DNA of 64,000 nucleotides, taken from the NCBI GenBank assembly GCA_036169595.1, contig CM069768.1, positions 3,732,001 through 3,796,000 of the forward strand, in the 5' to 3' direction. The notes under the pieces are model-generated. The model did no database searches, was not told the origin of the DNA, and saw nothing but the letters and a program-made list of their open reading frames with translations. Position 1 is the stretch's first letter. Every line of letters starts with the position of its first letter. A program made the position numbers and the translations under genes. Below are positions 40,092-52,229 of this stretch, piece after piece. The DNA comes from Dictyostelium firmibasis (Eukaryota; Evosea; Eumycetozoa; Dictyosteliales; Dictyosteliaceae).

Positions 40092-43000
40092 TTAGAAACC
40101 ACCATATTGATTATAATTTTGTTGGAAACCACCCATCATTTGATTTGGATTATACATTTGTTGTTGTTGTTGTTGTTGTTGTTGTTGATATCCTACTGCT
40201 GGTGGGAGAGCTAACATACCACCAGTGGCAGCATAACCATATGAAAGGTTGGTGAGATCTGGTTGATATTGAGAGGATTCGATATTTTGTTGTTCTTTCT
40301 CTTCTTCAGTTTTCTTTTGACGAGCTTTGAAATCATCAACCAATTGATCGACTTTGGTTGTATATTCTTTAACATATTGAATAAGATATGGGAAGGAGTA
40401 GTTGAGAATATTGTTTTTCCATGCCAACTCGATGACAGCGTCTGGTTTCAAAAAGTCATAACAAGTGTAAAGACAGGCGGCAAAAGCACTGTGGTTTTGT
40501 TGTTCAACAAAGTATTGTAAAAGTTCCTCGCCAATGGCTGGATTCTTTGAGTCTGAGGCAGATTGAATGGCATCTTTGTAGAGTTTATCTTTTTTGGAGA
40601 GTTCAACTGATTGAGCCCAACGATTATTCTTTTTGTACAAATAGGCGGCAATTCTACGGAATTCGAGGAGTTCATGTTTTTCAAGTTTTTGTGCGAGGGC
40701 AATGGTACCAAAATTGGAGTTGGCATCGATCGAGGATCTTAAGGATTCATAGTCTTCCTCTTCGACATATAATTCATTAAGGGCTTCATTGAGGGCGGCT
40801 ACGTTTTGATCTTGAGCAGATACCAAGTATGGTTTAACCAATGGAAGATGACCCAATGAACGAATTAAAGTGACAGCACGGGTATGGTCGATACGTGGTG
40901 ATAAGACCGATAAGAGATCGTTGATGAGTAATGGTTGTTCCTCTAAGTAGAATGAAATGGCACTGTAATAGAGATCCAATTTGGCAACCTTTGGAATAGT
41001 TTCCTTGAAGAGAACGTGATCCCAGGCTTCAATGGAATGATTGATCATAGTTTGGATGGCATTATCATGTTCATCATAGTGAATGTATAAATAGGTAAGT
41101 TGTGGCCATTGTTGGTTGGCTTGACAGGCTTTGATAACCTTTGGAACATTGAGACGACTGTAGAAAAGTTTCAAGTGTTCCATTAATTTCTCTTCTTTGT
41201 ATTTAGAGTAGAGGATAGCCAACTCGGTGAACATACCAACGTGAGCACGTTCAGAGGCAAGACCACTCTCCAAGAGTGAGATTAATTCATTGAAATAACC
41301 ACGGTCCTCATATTGACGAATTAATTCTTCAAGTTCATCACCATGTACAATGATATTGATACCACAAACTTGTGCCAAACGGAATTCTTTAGCATCAATG
41401 CAAGCGGCACTAACTTCTTTCCATGTCTTGGTGGAGTTTGCTTTACGTGCGGCATCGACTGCAGCTTGATATTGACCCAATTTGACAAGACAACTTGTGA
41501 GACGTGAGAAGTTGGAAATATTGGTGTAGAGAACTTTGGCAGCTTCATAGAGACCATTTTCGAAACAACGATCACCAACAACTTGAATATGAGCAGAGTT
41601 TGGTGAATTGATGAAATCTTCCATTTCAGCCAATTTGTTGACTTTGGCGTAGGCAAAGATTAATTCACTTTCAATGGCTGGCTCTTTGATCTTCTTACGA
41701 CACATTTGAAGGAATTTAACCAAATCCTCATATTCATCCTTTCTTTCGGCGGCGGAAACAACTTCTTGGTAATGTTCAGTGTCGTTGGCTTTAATGAATG
41801 ATTCAATGCATTCTTTGACCATTTCTGCTTTCAATTGAGCAACACCTAATTTACTGTAAACTTCAGTTTGGTTACAACGTTCAGCGAAATCATGAGCTCT
41901 TTCAATTGAACCAATGTGTGTGATTAAAACATCGATGGCTTCAACATTGAATTGGAATTTCTTGTACATAAAGAAGGCTTCTTCGTAGAGTTGAGATTCG
42001 ATAGCGATTGGTGCTAATTTTGAACCATCAAAATTGTCCAAACGGTTAATGTAATCGGTGACACGACTCTTGTCGGCACGAATAGCAGTGAGAATTAAAA
42101 GATTTTGGAGTTCTTTGGCGGTCTTAAATTCTTTACCTTCGAGAACAATCTTTTCAAGTAATTCAATCAATTCATTTGGTAAGTTGGCATCCATGAAAGC
42201 TTTGACGGTTGCTGAAACTTCAGTAGCATTGGTTGATTCTGGGAGAGCAGTTTGAACAACTTGATCGATAAGAGATCTTTTGTATTCGTTTTGATCGGAT
42301 AAAACGTAAGACCAAAGATCTGGGTCTTGACGTTCAACAAGATAACGAGCTTGATTTTTGAAGAGGGTATTCTTGTTGGTGACTTCAATTAACTCGTAAT
42401 CACATAAACCACGTTTGTAAGCAACAAATGAAAGATATGGATCACGCTTCTCACAATATTTACCAACGACTTTGCTGTCATAGAATTGATTGTGTAAAAG
42501 GAAAGCTTCTGGATTTTTATTGGAATCAATGTAAATCTTGGCCAAAGCATTGTGAACAGCTGGCTCAATGTTACCTTCAGCAACTCTTGCCTCTAACCAT
42601 GGGAGTAAAAGTTTCAAACGATTTCTCTTTTCGACTTGTTCAACCAATGAATCAGCTGGACACATATTTCTGACACTCATTATGAGATTACGTAAATAAT
42701 CCTCTTGACAATCCAAATCCAAGAGAGCACCAACAACTAATGGTGTATTGACTGGATTGATTTTTTGAACGTAGGCTTCAATGTATTTGGAAAGGTTATT
42801 CTTGTAGAGATAGTTGGTAAGATCAGAGATGAACTCATAACGATCGCAAACAATGATCAATGGTAATTGATCTGGTAATTTGGCTTCCTTTAAAAAGTCA
42901 CGAGTCTTTTCTGGATCGTAGTAGTTTGAATCACGACACATACGCTCAACCTCTTTGAATTGATTGATTTTGGCGGCGGCTTCAATGTATTTAAAGTGAA

Positions 43001-45378
43001 CTTCTGGTGAGGTGCTGGTGACAACGACTTGGGTCAAATAGAGATAGAGACCTTCGTAGAGACGGAATGACTCAAACATAGCAATGATTGCCTCTGGTGT
43101 AATTTGATCACTGTATGAAACGGCGATGGCGACAACCAATTGAAGATTTTGACGTGAGTTGGTACGGAGGAAATCACGCATACACTCCATACGATCCTCT
43201 GCATTGAGGGAACCAAAGTAACTAACCAAAAACTCTTGATTTACCATATGACCAGCATGTGATAAAACTCTTTTAATATCAGCGAGATCAGTGTAATGTT
43301 CGAGTGCACGTTGATAGAGACCTGCTTTTTCGCAAAGACCACCAATTCTGAGACGATTGTAATGAGTAAACTTTTGACCACCCATGATAGCATCGGCATT
43401 TTGTGGTGCATGCAAGAGATTGATTTCCAAAAGTTTAGTTTGAAGGTTTGCATCTTGTGGACGATCACCATCAAGAATGGCAAAGAGGAAGTTGCTAGTC
43501 TCTTGAATCATATTACGAGCAGAGAAGAGCTCAACGACTTGGTTGGCATCAATGTATGGACCACCTTCTTCTTTGACCAATTTAACTGCGAAATCTGCAG
43601 CGCCCATTGGATTTGCATTTGCCATACGTTGGAGTAAGAACATGAAATCTGGTTTATAGTTGAATTTCTTGCAGTAGGCAATGATTTTATCAAACTCACC
43701 AGTCTCTGCAAATAATGTGATAACTTTATCAGAGGCGTTTGCACGATAATAGATTGAGAGTGCCAATTTACGGTCGTGTGGACGAACATCATCACCCAAT
43801 TGTTCGGAGCATTCTAGTTTATCTTCAGTTAACCATTTCTCAAGGATTGCTTTTTTACCTTGTGCTAAAACTGGACGAACCAATTCGAGAGATTCAACTT
43901 TGTTAAGCTTACCTTTTTCCAATAACATACCAAAGTATTGAAGGAGAGCAGATGGTTGATCTGGAATTGGTGGAATTGATTGGAACTTTTGAATGGTTTG
44001 AAGATTACGTAAGATGGAGCCTGGTGAATCAGCTGCAACTTTGGCAGCTTCTTTGTATTGGCCTTGTTGGAAATAACGTTCGAATTGAGTGGTGAGTAAA
44101 CCTTCGGCGCCTGGTAAATTGTTTTTACATGCCATTGAGATGGCCAACTCTAAATTGTTGAGTGTGTTGCAAATGTATGGAATAATATTTTTGTCGTCGA
44201 TTGAAACTGATAAAACTTGACCTTTTCTGTTGACGGCAATGATACCGTTGGTGCTCTCCTCGAAAGCTGTTACAAATATATTTTCATTGCTAATACGATT
44301 TCTGTAGATAAGATTTGCTGTACCCAAATCAAAGAGGTGAATGTAACCCAATTTAGTGACCATATAGATGACTTCGTACTTCTCAGAGATTTGCATTGCA
44401 ACTGGGAAATCGGAAGCACCAATCTCTGGTGGGTAGAAAACATCGGAAGCACGTTTTTGGAAGTTTGGTCCATCACCTTTACTAACTTCCAATACTAAAA
44501 TCTTTGATGCATTTTGAGTACGTGATGAAATTGCAAACAATGTTGATGGTCTGGTTGCACCTGGTACAATATAGTTGGCAAAACATGCTGCATGACCTTC
44601 GATAGATTGACTGATTTGTTTTTCAACAGAGTATAATTGAATACGGCCAACTACACGACCATCTCTTTGGTGAATTGCTACCAAAACCAACCAATTTTGT
44701 GTGCTATCTGAACGATAGTTTATAATCTCTGTATTTTGTAAATCTGGATGACGATCAAAAACTTTAACTGGATCTGAATTACCTTCCTTTGTCCAATGAA
44801 ATACAGATGTTGCTGTAACTAATGCTAATGTATTTGATGATATCCATTTCCAAAACTCTAATGGTTCTTGCATTTGACATGATTTTAATTGCATTTTTTG
44901 TTCAATTGAAATTAATTGTAAAACCTGTCCAACTTTTTATTGAAAAAAACATTAAATTATATTAATATTATAAAAAAAAAAAAATAATAATAAAAAATTG
45001 ACTTGTTGTTTATATTTAGGTAATTACTTTTTAATGCTAAAATTGGTTCTTTTGGATTCATGATTGCAGCATCTGTTTTCATTTGTTTTCTAAGAATTTG
45101 TGATGGATTATCCGTATCGATAATTACAACATTATTTTTATCATCTGGTGTAGTTTCACGAATACAAATATATTTTTCACTCTCCATTGTTAAGGTTGAG
45201 AAACCAATTGAATTGGATCCAATACCTAAATTTGTGAGCTATTTATTTATTTGTTTTTTTTAAATAAATAAAATGTTAATTTATTAATCGAATTAAAAAA
45301 TGATTTAAAATTGAAAAAAACAATATTTTTTTTACATACTTGGAGAACTTCTTGAAATCTAATTGGTAAATTGGTCAT
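40092..45378 (-). CDS. chcA: Clathrin heavy chain
   Basis: Exons 45378-45340, 45238-45028 and 44932-40092 give 1,696 residues, the length of the known family (about 1,675-1,700). The N-terminal beta-propeller starts MTNLPIRFQEVLQLTNLGIG with STLTMESEKYICIRE. The linker and seven clathrin heavy-chain repeats follow as helical zigzags through the long third exon, for example NAIMGGQKFTHYNRLRIGGLCEKAGLYQRAL. The trimerisation and light-chain-binding C-terminus ends in a Gln-rich tail (GYQQQQ...MYNPNQMMGG). Clathrin coats vesicles at the plasma membrane and trans-Golgi; in D. discoideum it also serves contractile vacuole and cytokinesis functions. The first exon is only 13 codons. Codon use is the most G/C-rich in the window, typical of an abundantly expressed gene. 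Confidence 0.98.
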
Positions 45379-46014
45379 TTCTTTTTATATATATATATGT
45401 ATTATACAAATACCTATTTGTATATAATATTGATTAAAATTAATTTAATAAATTAATTAATTTTGATTTAAAGAAAATAAATAAAAATAAATAAAAAAAA
45501 ATAAATAAATAAAAATATGAGCTGTTAGTCTATTGCGAGTGAAATGAATTTTTAAAAATTAAAAAAATTAAAAAAAAAAAAAAAAAAAAAATCCAAATGA
45601 TTTTCAACACAAAAAAAAAAAAAAAAAAAATAAAAAAAAATAAAAAAATAAAAAAAAATAAAAAATATACAATTTTATAATAATAAAAAATTGTAATAAA
45701 TTTTTTTACTTTCTTAAAAACCAATCTTCCTTTATATTATTTTATATTTTATATTTTATATTTATTTTGATTCTTTTTTTTTTTTTCTTTTTTTATTTGG
45801 CGAAAAATTTTGTGTGTAAAAAAATTATTGAACTTACAAAAAAAAAAAAATTGAATTATAGATAATAAATTAAATTTTGTTTTATATCAACACAATTGAT
45901 TTGGAATTAACAATTAATAATATATGTAAAAAACACAACTGGCTTTACAAAGTGTGATTTAAATCAAATATATAAAATAATATGTTATATTGAGTTGATG
46001 ATTATTTAATTATG

Positions 46015-46048
<34 letters not shown>

Positions 46049-46272
46049 AAAAAAAATTCAAAAAATAAAAAAAAAAAAAAAAATTTAATTTTAATAAAAT
46101 TTTTTTTTGCTTTGTTTGCAAACATAGCTCTTGCTTTTTTTTTTTTAATTTTTAATATTTGAATGATCGAACTTCAAACATAAAAGATTAAACTTGTTTT
46201 ATATTTTCTTTTTTTTTTATTTTTATTTTTATTTTTTTTTCATTTTCATTTATTTTTATTTTTATTATTATT
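45379..46272. other. Intergenic: upstream of clathrin heavy chain
   Basis: About 0.9 kb between the clathrin start and the stop of the elongin-B-like gene, both on minus. Long A runs (45560-45660, 46010-46080); slightly mixed stretches near 45880-46000 and 46110-46200. No additional gene supported. Confidence 0.55.
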
Positions 46273-46764
46273 TTATGGGCTAAGAATTGAAGGGGCAATT
46301 TCTTCATAGGAGTCACCTAAAGATATTTTTTTTTTTTTTTTTTTTATATATAATGAGAGAAAAGTTAGTGATTAACAAAGGAGAAATTAATTTTTATAAA
46401 AAATAAAATAAAAAATAAATATAATTGAAAAATTTACCATTTTTGTAAACCATATAAATTACTGAGTCATTTGGGATATGGATTTGAGAAATGGTTTTTT
46501 TATCATCTAATGGGTTACCGCCGAAAATGAATCTAACATATTCAGAGATATTACCATCTGTTAATTTATTAATATGTGCTACATCATTTTTTAATTTCAA
46601 AATTGTATCATTTGGTTCTGCTGATAAAAATATAGTTTGTTCTTTTCTTTTAACTCTAAAATATAATGACTGTGATAATAATATTTTTTTAAATTAAATT
46701 TATAATATTAGTTTTTGTGAAAAAAAAAGATCCAATGATCAAATAAATAGTAATAATCTACCAT
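46273..46764 (-). CDS. elob: Elongin-B-like ubiquitin-fold protein
   Basis: Proposed exons 46764-46762 (ATG only), 46669-46438 and 46316-46273 give 92 residues. The sequence reads like elongin B: SLYFRVKRKEQTIFLSAEP (family: ubiquitin-like first hairpin), then ILKLKNDVAHINK, RFIFGGNPLDDKKTISQ (family: QRLYKDDQLLDDGKTLGEC), and a C-terminus SYEEIAPSILSP that parallels the family's FEALCIEPFSSP. Elongin B pairs with elongin C in transcription elongation and in Cullin-2/5 ubiquitin ligases. The last intron (donor GTAAAT, acceptor TTTAG) restores the family-specific C-terminus, which is strong support. The first intron, directly after ATG, is less certain: its donor is GTAGAT. A different upstream exon is possible. 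Confidence 0.75.
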
Positions 46765-47163
46765 CTTTCTATTTATTTGGTTTCTTATTTATTTTTTTTT
46801 TTTTCAAATGAAATTTTTAATTTCAATTTTTTTGATTTTTTTTTTTTTTATAAATTTTTTTTTTTTTTTTTCACCACTCTTCAAAGAAAAAAATTAAAAA
46901 AAAATGGATATAAAAAAGAATTATTCAATTACTTTCTTAAAATATATTCATTTTGTTTCGTTTTTTTTTTTTTTATTGATTATTTCTAACTAAAGTTCTT
47001 AGCTATGAATTAATAATATTTAATCTTTTATAAATTGGATTAATTTAATTATTTCTAACCAATATTTGATTTTGTATTATTTTAAGGTTTAGACTTTAAT
47101 GACACAAGTGGATACATTTTTTTTTATTTAACTTATTTGATTTTTTATTTTTTTAAATTTTTT

Positions 47164-47210
<47 letters not shown>

Positions 47211-47460
47211 TAAAGTTATTATTTTTTTTTTTTTTTCTAAATTATATTATATTCCAATTTCCATCCAAATAAATAAATACATAATAATTATTATTTCCTT
47301 TATAACAATTAATTAATTCCATATTTATTATTATATCTTTGGAGATAATTATTTATATGTATATTAGGTTCTCATACCTCAGTTTATAGTACTATTATTT
47401 ATCCAATTTCTTTACTTAATAATATTCTTTAATTGTATTAATTTAAATTTATTTTTCTGT
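46765..47460. other. Intergenic, no gene seen
   Basis: T-rich spacer with a poly-T block of about 45 bp at 47165-47209. The short stretch 47340-47450 is less biased but has no recognised feature. Confidence 0.55.
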
Positions 47461-47485
47461 GACCACGTTATTTCGTTGTATGACC
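47461..47485 (+). repeat. 25-bp hairpin repeat, copy 3
   Basis: Matches copies 1 and 2 near the tRNA-Leu gene at 23 of 25 bases, and like copy 2 it is followed by AAGACT. It lies about 340 bp upstream of tRNA-Asp. Confidence 0.75.
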
Positions 47486-47690
47486 AAGACTTGTACCTGT
47501 TATTCAGTGTGAGCCCCTTTCTTTAGATTGATAGAGTTGTTTGATTTCAATTTGTGATTATTCGAACAAGATTATCTTTTAACATCGTGGAACCATTACA
47601 ACAAAAGGGAATATTCAAAGAAACTAATAAGGGAATATTCGATATTAATTCATCTCAAGTTACCTTATCTAACCTGACCTTATTAAAACT

Positions 47691-47699
47691 CCCAAATAT

Positions 47700-47741
<42 letters not shown>

Positions 47742-47793
47742 CCCAAATATGGTTTTTTTTTTTTTTTTTAAATTGGAAACTTCCCAAATATGG
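47691..47793 (-). mobile_element. Two tail-only insertion scars upstream of tRNA-Asp
   Basis: The sequence CCCAAATATGG occurs three times (47691, 47742, 47783), with the copies separated by a T run of about 34 and then one of about 18, each followed by AAATT. The simplest reading is two poly-A-tailed retroelement insertions in minus orientation, truncated almost to the tail and flanked by target-site duplications. The last copy ends 34 bp before the tRNA gene, within the range preferred by tRNA-targeting elements. Confidence 0.55.
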
Positions 47794-47827
47794 GTTATAG
47801 CAGTTCATTACAAATTTCATCAGCTAA

Positions 47828-47899
47828 TCCTTGTTGGTCTAGTGGTGAGGATTTTCGCCTGTCACGCGAAAGGCCCGGGTTCAATTCCCGGACAGGGAG
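47828..47899 (+). tRNA. tRNA-Asp (anticodon GTC)
   Basis: A 72-nt cloverleaf. Acceptor TCCTTGT pairs with ACAGGGA (one T-G wobble), discriminator G. The D arm is TGGTCTAGTGGTGAGGA with A box. The anticodon stem TTCGC/GCGAA encloses loop CTGTCAC, giving anticodon GTC (Asp). The T arm is CCGGG-TTCAATT-CCCGG with B box GGTTCAATTCC. No intron. A TTTT terminator follows at 47901. Sequence is close to the general eukaryotic tRNA-Asp pattern. Confidence 0.97.
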
Positions 47900-47900
47900 C

Positions 47901-47904
47901 TTTT
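47901..47904 (+). terminator. Pol III terminator of tRNA-Asp
   Basis: TTTT one base after the discriminator-adjacent end of the tRNA. Confidence 0.75.
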
Positions 47905-47928
47905 CACACAAAATTGTGTATGATCGTG

Positions 47929-47939
47929 GGTTCGATTCC
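47929..47939 (+). promoter_or_regulatory. Extra B box (ex-B) downstream of tRNA-Asp
   Basis: GGTTCGATTCC matches the B-box consensus in the same direction as the tRNA, 30 bp past its end. It sits in an imperfect T-arm-like hairpin (ATCGTGGG and CCTACGAT around TTCGATT). Same core and nearly the same spacing as at tRNA-Leu. Confidence 0.72.
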
Positions 47940-47989
47940 TACGATAGTAAAAAACAAAAAAAAAAACTCTCACAGGTAAAAAAAAAAAA

Positions 47990-48765
47990 AACTCTTCTTA
48001 TGTGGAAGAGTTCACCTCAACCGGAAAAAGCTCTATTTCCTAAACACATCCATACGGTCACCTATTCTTTAGCAGGCACAAAAACAAAAAACTTCATAAA
48101 TATTAACAAACTAAAAAATTTCGTCTTTGTGACAACAGGTAGACTTTCAAACTGGACGGTGGATAGAGCGATTGTAAATGGAAAACCAATTATCAGAATA
48201 TTTCCAAAATTCAATAACAATACTCCAACCGATAACCAAATCAATCCTGACTACGGAATAGAAGCCTTTCATAAGCTTCACATGGTGTTATAAAGCCATT
48301 AATTATGACTTAAACAGATCATATGCAATAATGTAATAGAATTAATCATGCATCACATATGGATATGGATTTGAAATCAATTGTATGGTAACAAAGAGCT
48401 ACAAGATACCAATGGATATGGATTTGAAATGCTAACAAACAAAGGGCACCAACTAGCTTCTATGGAATACATCAAATTATTAAAAGAATATATATTATCG
48501 ATAGCCAAAGAACCAGAAAGATTCAATGATATCAACTCTTATAATAATAATATAAAAATAATCAAAAACAGGATTTCAAAAAAATACTGTATATTAAGAA
48601 AATCTCTCCCTAATAATGTGATTGTTGACTTTTTCATATAAATGTAAAAGCATCATATAATGAACATTAATTAAATTAACTATTAAAAAAATAATAAACT
48701 TTATTATTGTTAAAGACTAAGGTCAATAATCATTAATATATAAAAAAAAAAAAAAAAAAAAAAAA
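47990..48765 (+). mobile_element. TRE3-like LINE 3' end (truncated copy 1)
   Basis: The region between about 48000 and 48650 has coding-like composition, with two open segments (about 48001-48293 and 48381-48641, ending in stop codons), then a non-coding tail with AATAAACTTTATTATTGTT, GACTAAGGTC and a poly-A run of about 24 (48742-48765). A poly-A-tailed element starting about 100 bp downstream of a tRNA gene in the same direction is the known habit of TRE3 non-LTR retrotransposons of D. discoideum. It is 5'-truncated, and the open segments are in different frames. The family assignment rests on position and tail, not on a reverse transcriptase motif. Confidence 0.6.
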
Positions 48766-48774
48766 CCAAATAAA

Positions 48775-48822
48775 TAAATAAACTTTATTATTGTTGAGAC
48801 TAAGGTCATACAATAATCATTA

Positions 48823-48853
<31 letters not shown>
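48775..48853 (+). mobile_element. TRE3-like LINE 3' end (truncated copy 2, tail piece only)
   Basis: Repeats the 3' end of copy 1: AATAAACTTTATTATTGTTG, GACTAAGGTCATA and ATAATCATTAATAT, then a second poly-A run. Only about 60 bp of element plus tail are present. Confidence 0.7.
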
Positions 48854-49201
48854 CATCCGGTGTTTATGAAATCATAGGTAAAAAAACATCCGGTGATTCT
48901 AAATTCTAATCCAATAATATTAAAAAGAAATAAAAAAAATACTGGAACCAACCTACTTTTGTCTATTGGAAAAGACCAGGATGACTAGAAACTGCATAAA
49001 CCAAAAACATCTAACGTCTATCCCTGGATAATAGAAACCAACCAGTATCTCTATCTGACATTTACAATTCACTATTAATCCTTAAAAAAACAATAATCAA
49101 TTCTAATAATTATTTCAGTCTTTTAAAATTTAATTTTAATAATCAATAAATGGAACACGTGTATTTAAAAGTGTTTTTTATAAAAAAATTTATTATGGAA
49201 T
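48854..49201. other. Spacer with a CATCCGGTG direct repeat
   Basis: CATCCGGTG occurs at 48854-48862 and 48887-48895, the second right after an A7 run. The following about 150 bp (48940-49070) have balanced composition but no open frame; perhaps older element debris. Confidence 0.45.
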
Positions 49202-52198
49202 TTACGTTTTTGACATACTTGATTTACTTTTTGATTTTCTTCTTTTTGAGAACTTTATAGATTTTCCATCACGGGCAATGATATAATATTTTTTAAATGT
49301 TACAAAAGCGCTAACAGAAATTAATATTGCACCAACAATTGAAACAACCAATGAAACTGGTAAAACCCAAGGTCTTTCGGAACATTGAAAACCTGGGTTA
49401 ACTAGAGGTCCTAAATTTGGGTCCAACAAACACACTGTACAATGGGGCATATTTATTCCGAAATAATTATTATTATTATCAGAGTCTCCATAATTACCCA
49501 AAGATTCAACTGTTGAGATTGCAACTCTACCATTTGATAGCATTTTATCAATGAAAACGCCATATAGTATAACACCATTTCTTTGGAAAGTAAACGACAG
49601 TAAAGCATTATATTGATTATTTGTTGTTTCTAATGAATTTGTGTCAGATTGACCGCAACTGTTACTTGAAGTAGTTTGATTTGATGGTAAAGATGAAGAT
49701 TTAAAAACAGCACGTAAAACACTTAATGATGTTTGATATTGCCAATTACTGATATTTACTAAAATTTTAACTTGTCCTGAATCTATATTTAATGAATACC
49801 CAGCAAAATTGTACTTTACAGATTCTGTTGGTACAAATAGAAATACCTGTATTAATACATTTGATTGATTGGAATAATATAATGAACATTCACCTAATCC
49901 ATCAACCATTTGATTTGGTAAATAATCCCATTGGGTAATATTAATTTGTTTAACAACTTTCTTATTTAAATCCAATTCTTGTACACTTATTAATGAAAAA
50001 TCAAATGCTCCCTTTTCCATTTCATATTTGGCATTTGGTTTTGTTTTATCAAGTACTAAACTATATGTTGAATTTGAAGGTTTAATAAACGAACAAGTAG
50101 CACCCGAATAATCACCAACACATTCACATGAGCCTTCAGAGCATTTACCACCATTTTCACAAGATGGGTTACATTCAGTAGGTTTTGGTTTTTCATAAAA
50201 AACTACCAATGGCGATGAAAAATAATATCCGTTATCATTGACTGTTAAATTTGCAAACCCACCTTGTGGATACTTTGGTATTGTTGTTACAATACTTTCA
50301 TTATCAAATGATAATATATTACAATTTACACCATTAATGAATACTATTGGTTTTATATCTGAAGTATTGTTATCAATATTATTAAAGAAAGACCCAAATA
50401 TTGTAACTTGACTATCATTAACAGATATTATTGATGCTGAAGTAATTAATGGATATGATCTTGAAAAACTTTTAAAAAATTTGAAATTATAAATTTGAAA
50501 AGTTTGTAAATCAAATTCAATTGGACCTTCTAGGAATGAAAGATTAAATTGGATTTGAATATTATGTGAAGATAGTATCAATGGAGTATAAACTATACCA
50601 CCAATTGAAATTATTGAGGAACTATCGAATAAGCCAGTGAAATTTGCTAAAACACCTTCACTCTTTTGAAAGAATTCAACATTAACAATTTCATATTGAT
50701 AATAAGACCATTGTATTTTAATTTCTCTACCACTTGAAAATATCAAAGTTTCACTTGTTTTATTTAATGATTCAACTGGGAAATCATATGAAAATTGTGT
50801 GTTTGGTTTTATCATTTTTAACCCAACACTTTGATTTTGGTTACTCCAACCTAAATTACTACCATTAAATATAATTGTTTGGCCATATGATAATATTTTA
50901 AATGTGGTTGTCGTAATATTAGTTGAACTATTGAAAACGTTTACTATACCACTAGCATTATTTTGAATAATTCCAAAATTACAAATAAAGCTTGAATTTG
51001 GTTCTAAACTATTTGGTAAATTATTTGAAAACCATTTATTAGTATATGACCAATGGCAAAGGAAACAATCGGGAATTTTTGTAAAATTATTCATCGATAA
51101 ATCAATTTCATTTGTAGAACAAAAAGATTGTGGTAATTCACCATTTAAATTGCCATTTGTTATATTTACTATTGATAATGATGGAAATGAATCAATCGTT
51201 GATTTAAAAGAACCACCTGCTAAATATAATTCTTTAACCATTGGTATTTGATTTCCTTTAGGTATAATGTCAAATCCACTACAATCAATTTTTAATATTT
51301 CCACATTCTTTGGATATGATAATGGGCTGGATGGGGTCATCAAACCATCGTGTATTTCCCTGTGAAAAAAAAAAAAAAAATTAATATTTGAATTTTTTTT
51401 TTTGTTTGTAACTTTTACTTACAAATCGGTTAAATTTGAATTTGCAAAGTTAAAGGAACCGATCAAACAATTACTAATTAATAAAGTGTCCATACTGGTA
51501 ATATTAGTAAAATTGAAATCTTTATAAAAGCCATCATTCGCTGTACATTTAATTGAAGAAGATTTCAAATAATTCATTCCTGTCAAAGTTACTTTTGCAT
51601 TTAATCCATTTATTGTCCTAAAAAAAAATAAATTAATTTTTAATTCAATGTATTTTCTACTAAAAAAAAAAAAAAAAGAGAATACTTTACAAGTTTGATA
51701 AAAATTGAAAAAATGTTCCGTTAATGTTTATAATGCTATTATGATTAATAGAGTTTCCATATAATATTAAATTTAAATTCTCAATGGAATTTAATTGATT
51801 CCAGGGCATCGAAGAAGCTTGTGAGATTGAAATAGTTAGAGTTTTTAATGATCCACCAGTATTTGAAAACATTGATGATGGGATTAAACTTGTAATGTTT
51901 CTTTCATCTAAAATTAGGGTATTTATTAAAGGGCAATCAAATAAAAAAGAATCTGGTATTATATTTATACTACTAACATTTACAATTCTTTTTTAATTCA
52001 TAAAAAAATAAAATAAAAAAAAATGAATTGTTAATTTAAACTATTTAATATTTTTCTAAAATAAAATAAAAACTTACTCCAAATATGATAATCTTTTTAT
52101 AGCAGATATATAATTTAAAATATTTGTAGCTGTATTTGATTCTCTGTTTCTTATTGTACTATATATATATTACATATATTTTTTAAAGATCAATAAAC

Positions 52199-52229
<31 letters not shown>

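Noticed and set aside
40263-44498. Many 60-110-codon open frames on both strands inside the clathrin heavy chain gene
   Set aside because: Shadows of a long conserved exon with atypical residue content and no independent start context.
47554-47979. Open frame running through the tRNA-Asp gene
   Set aside because: It consists of poly-Phe and translated tRNA sequence; not a protein gene.
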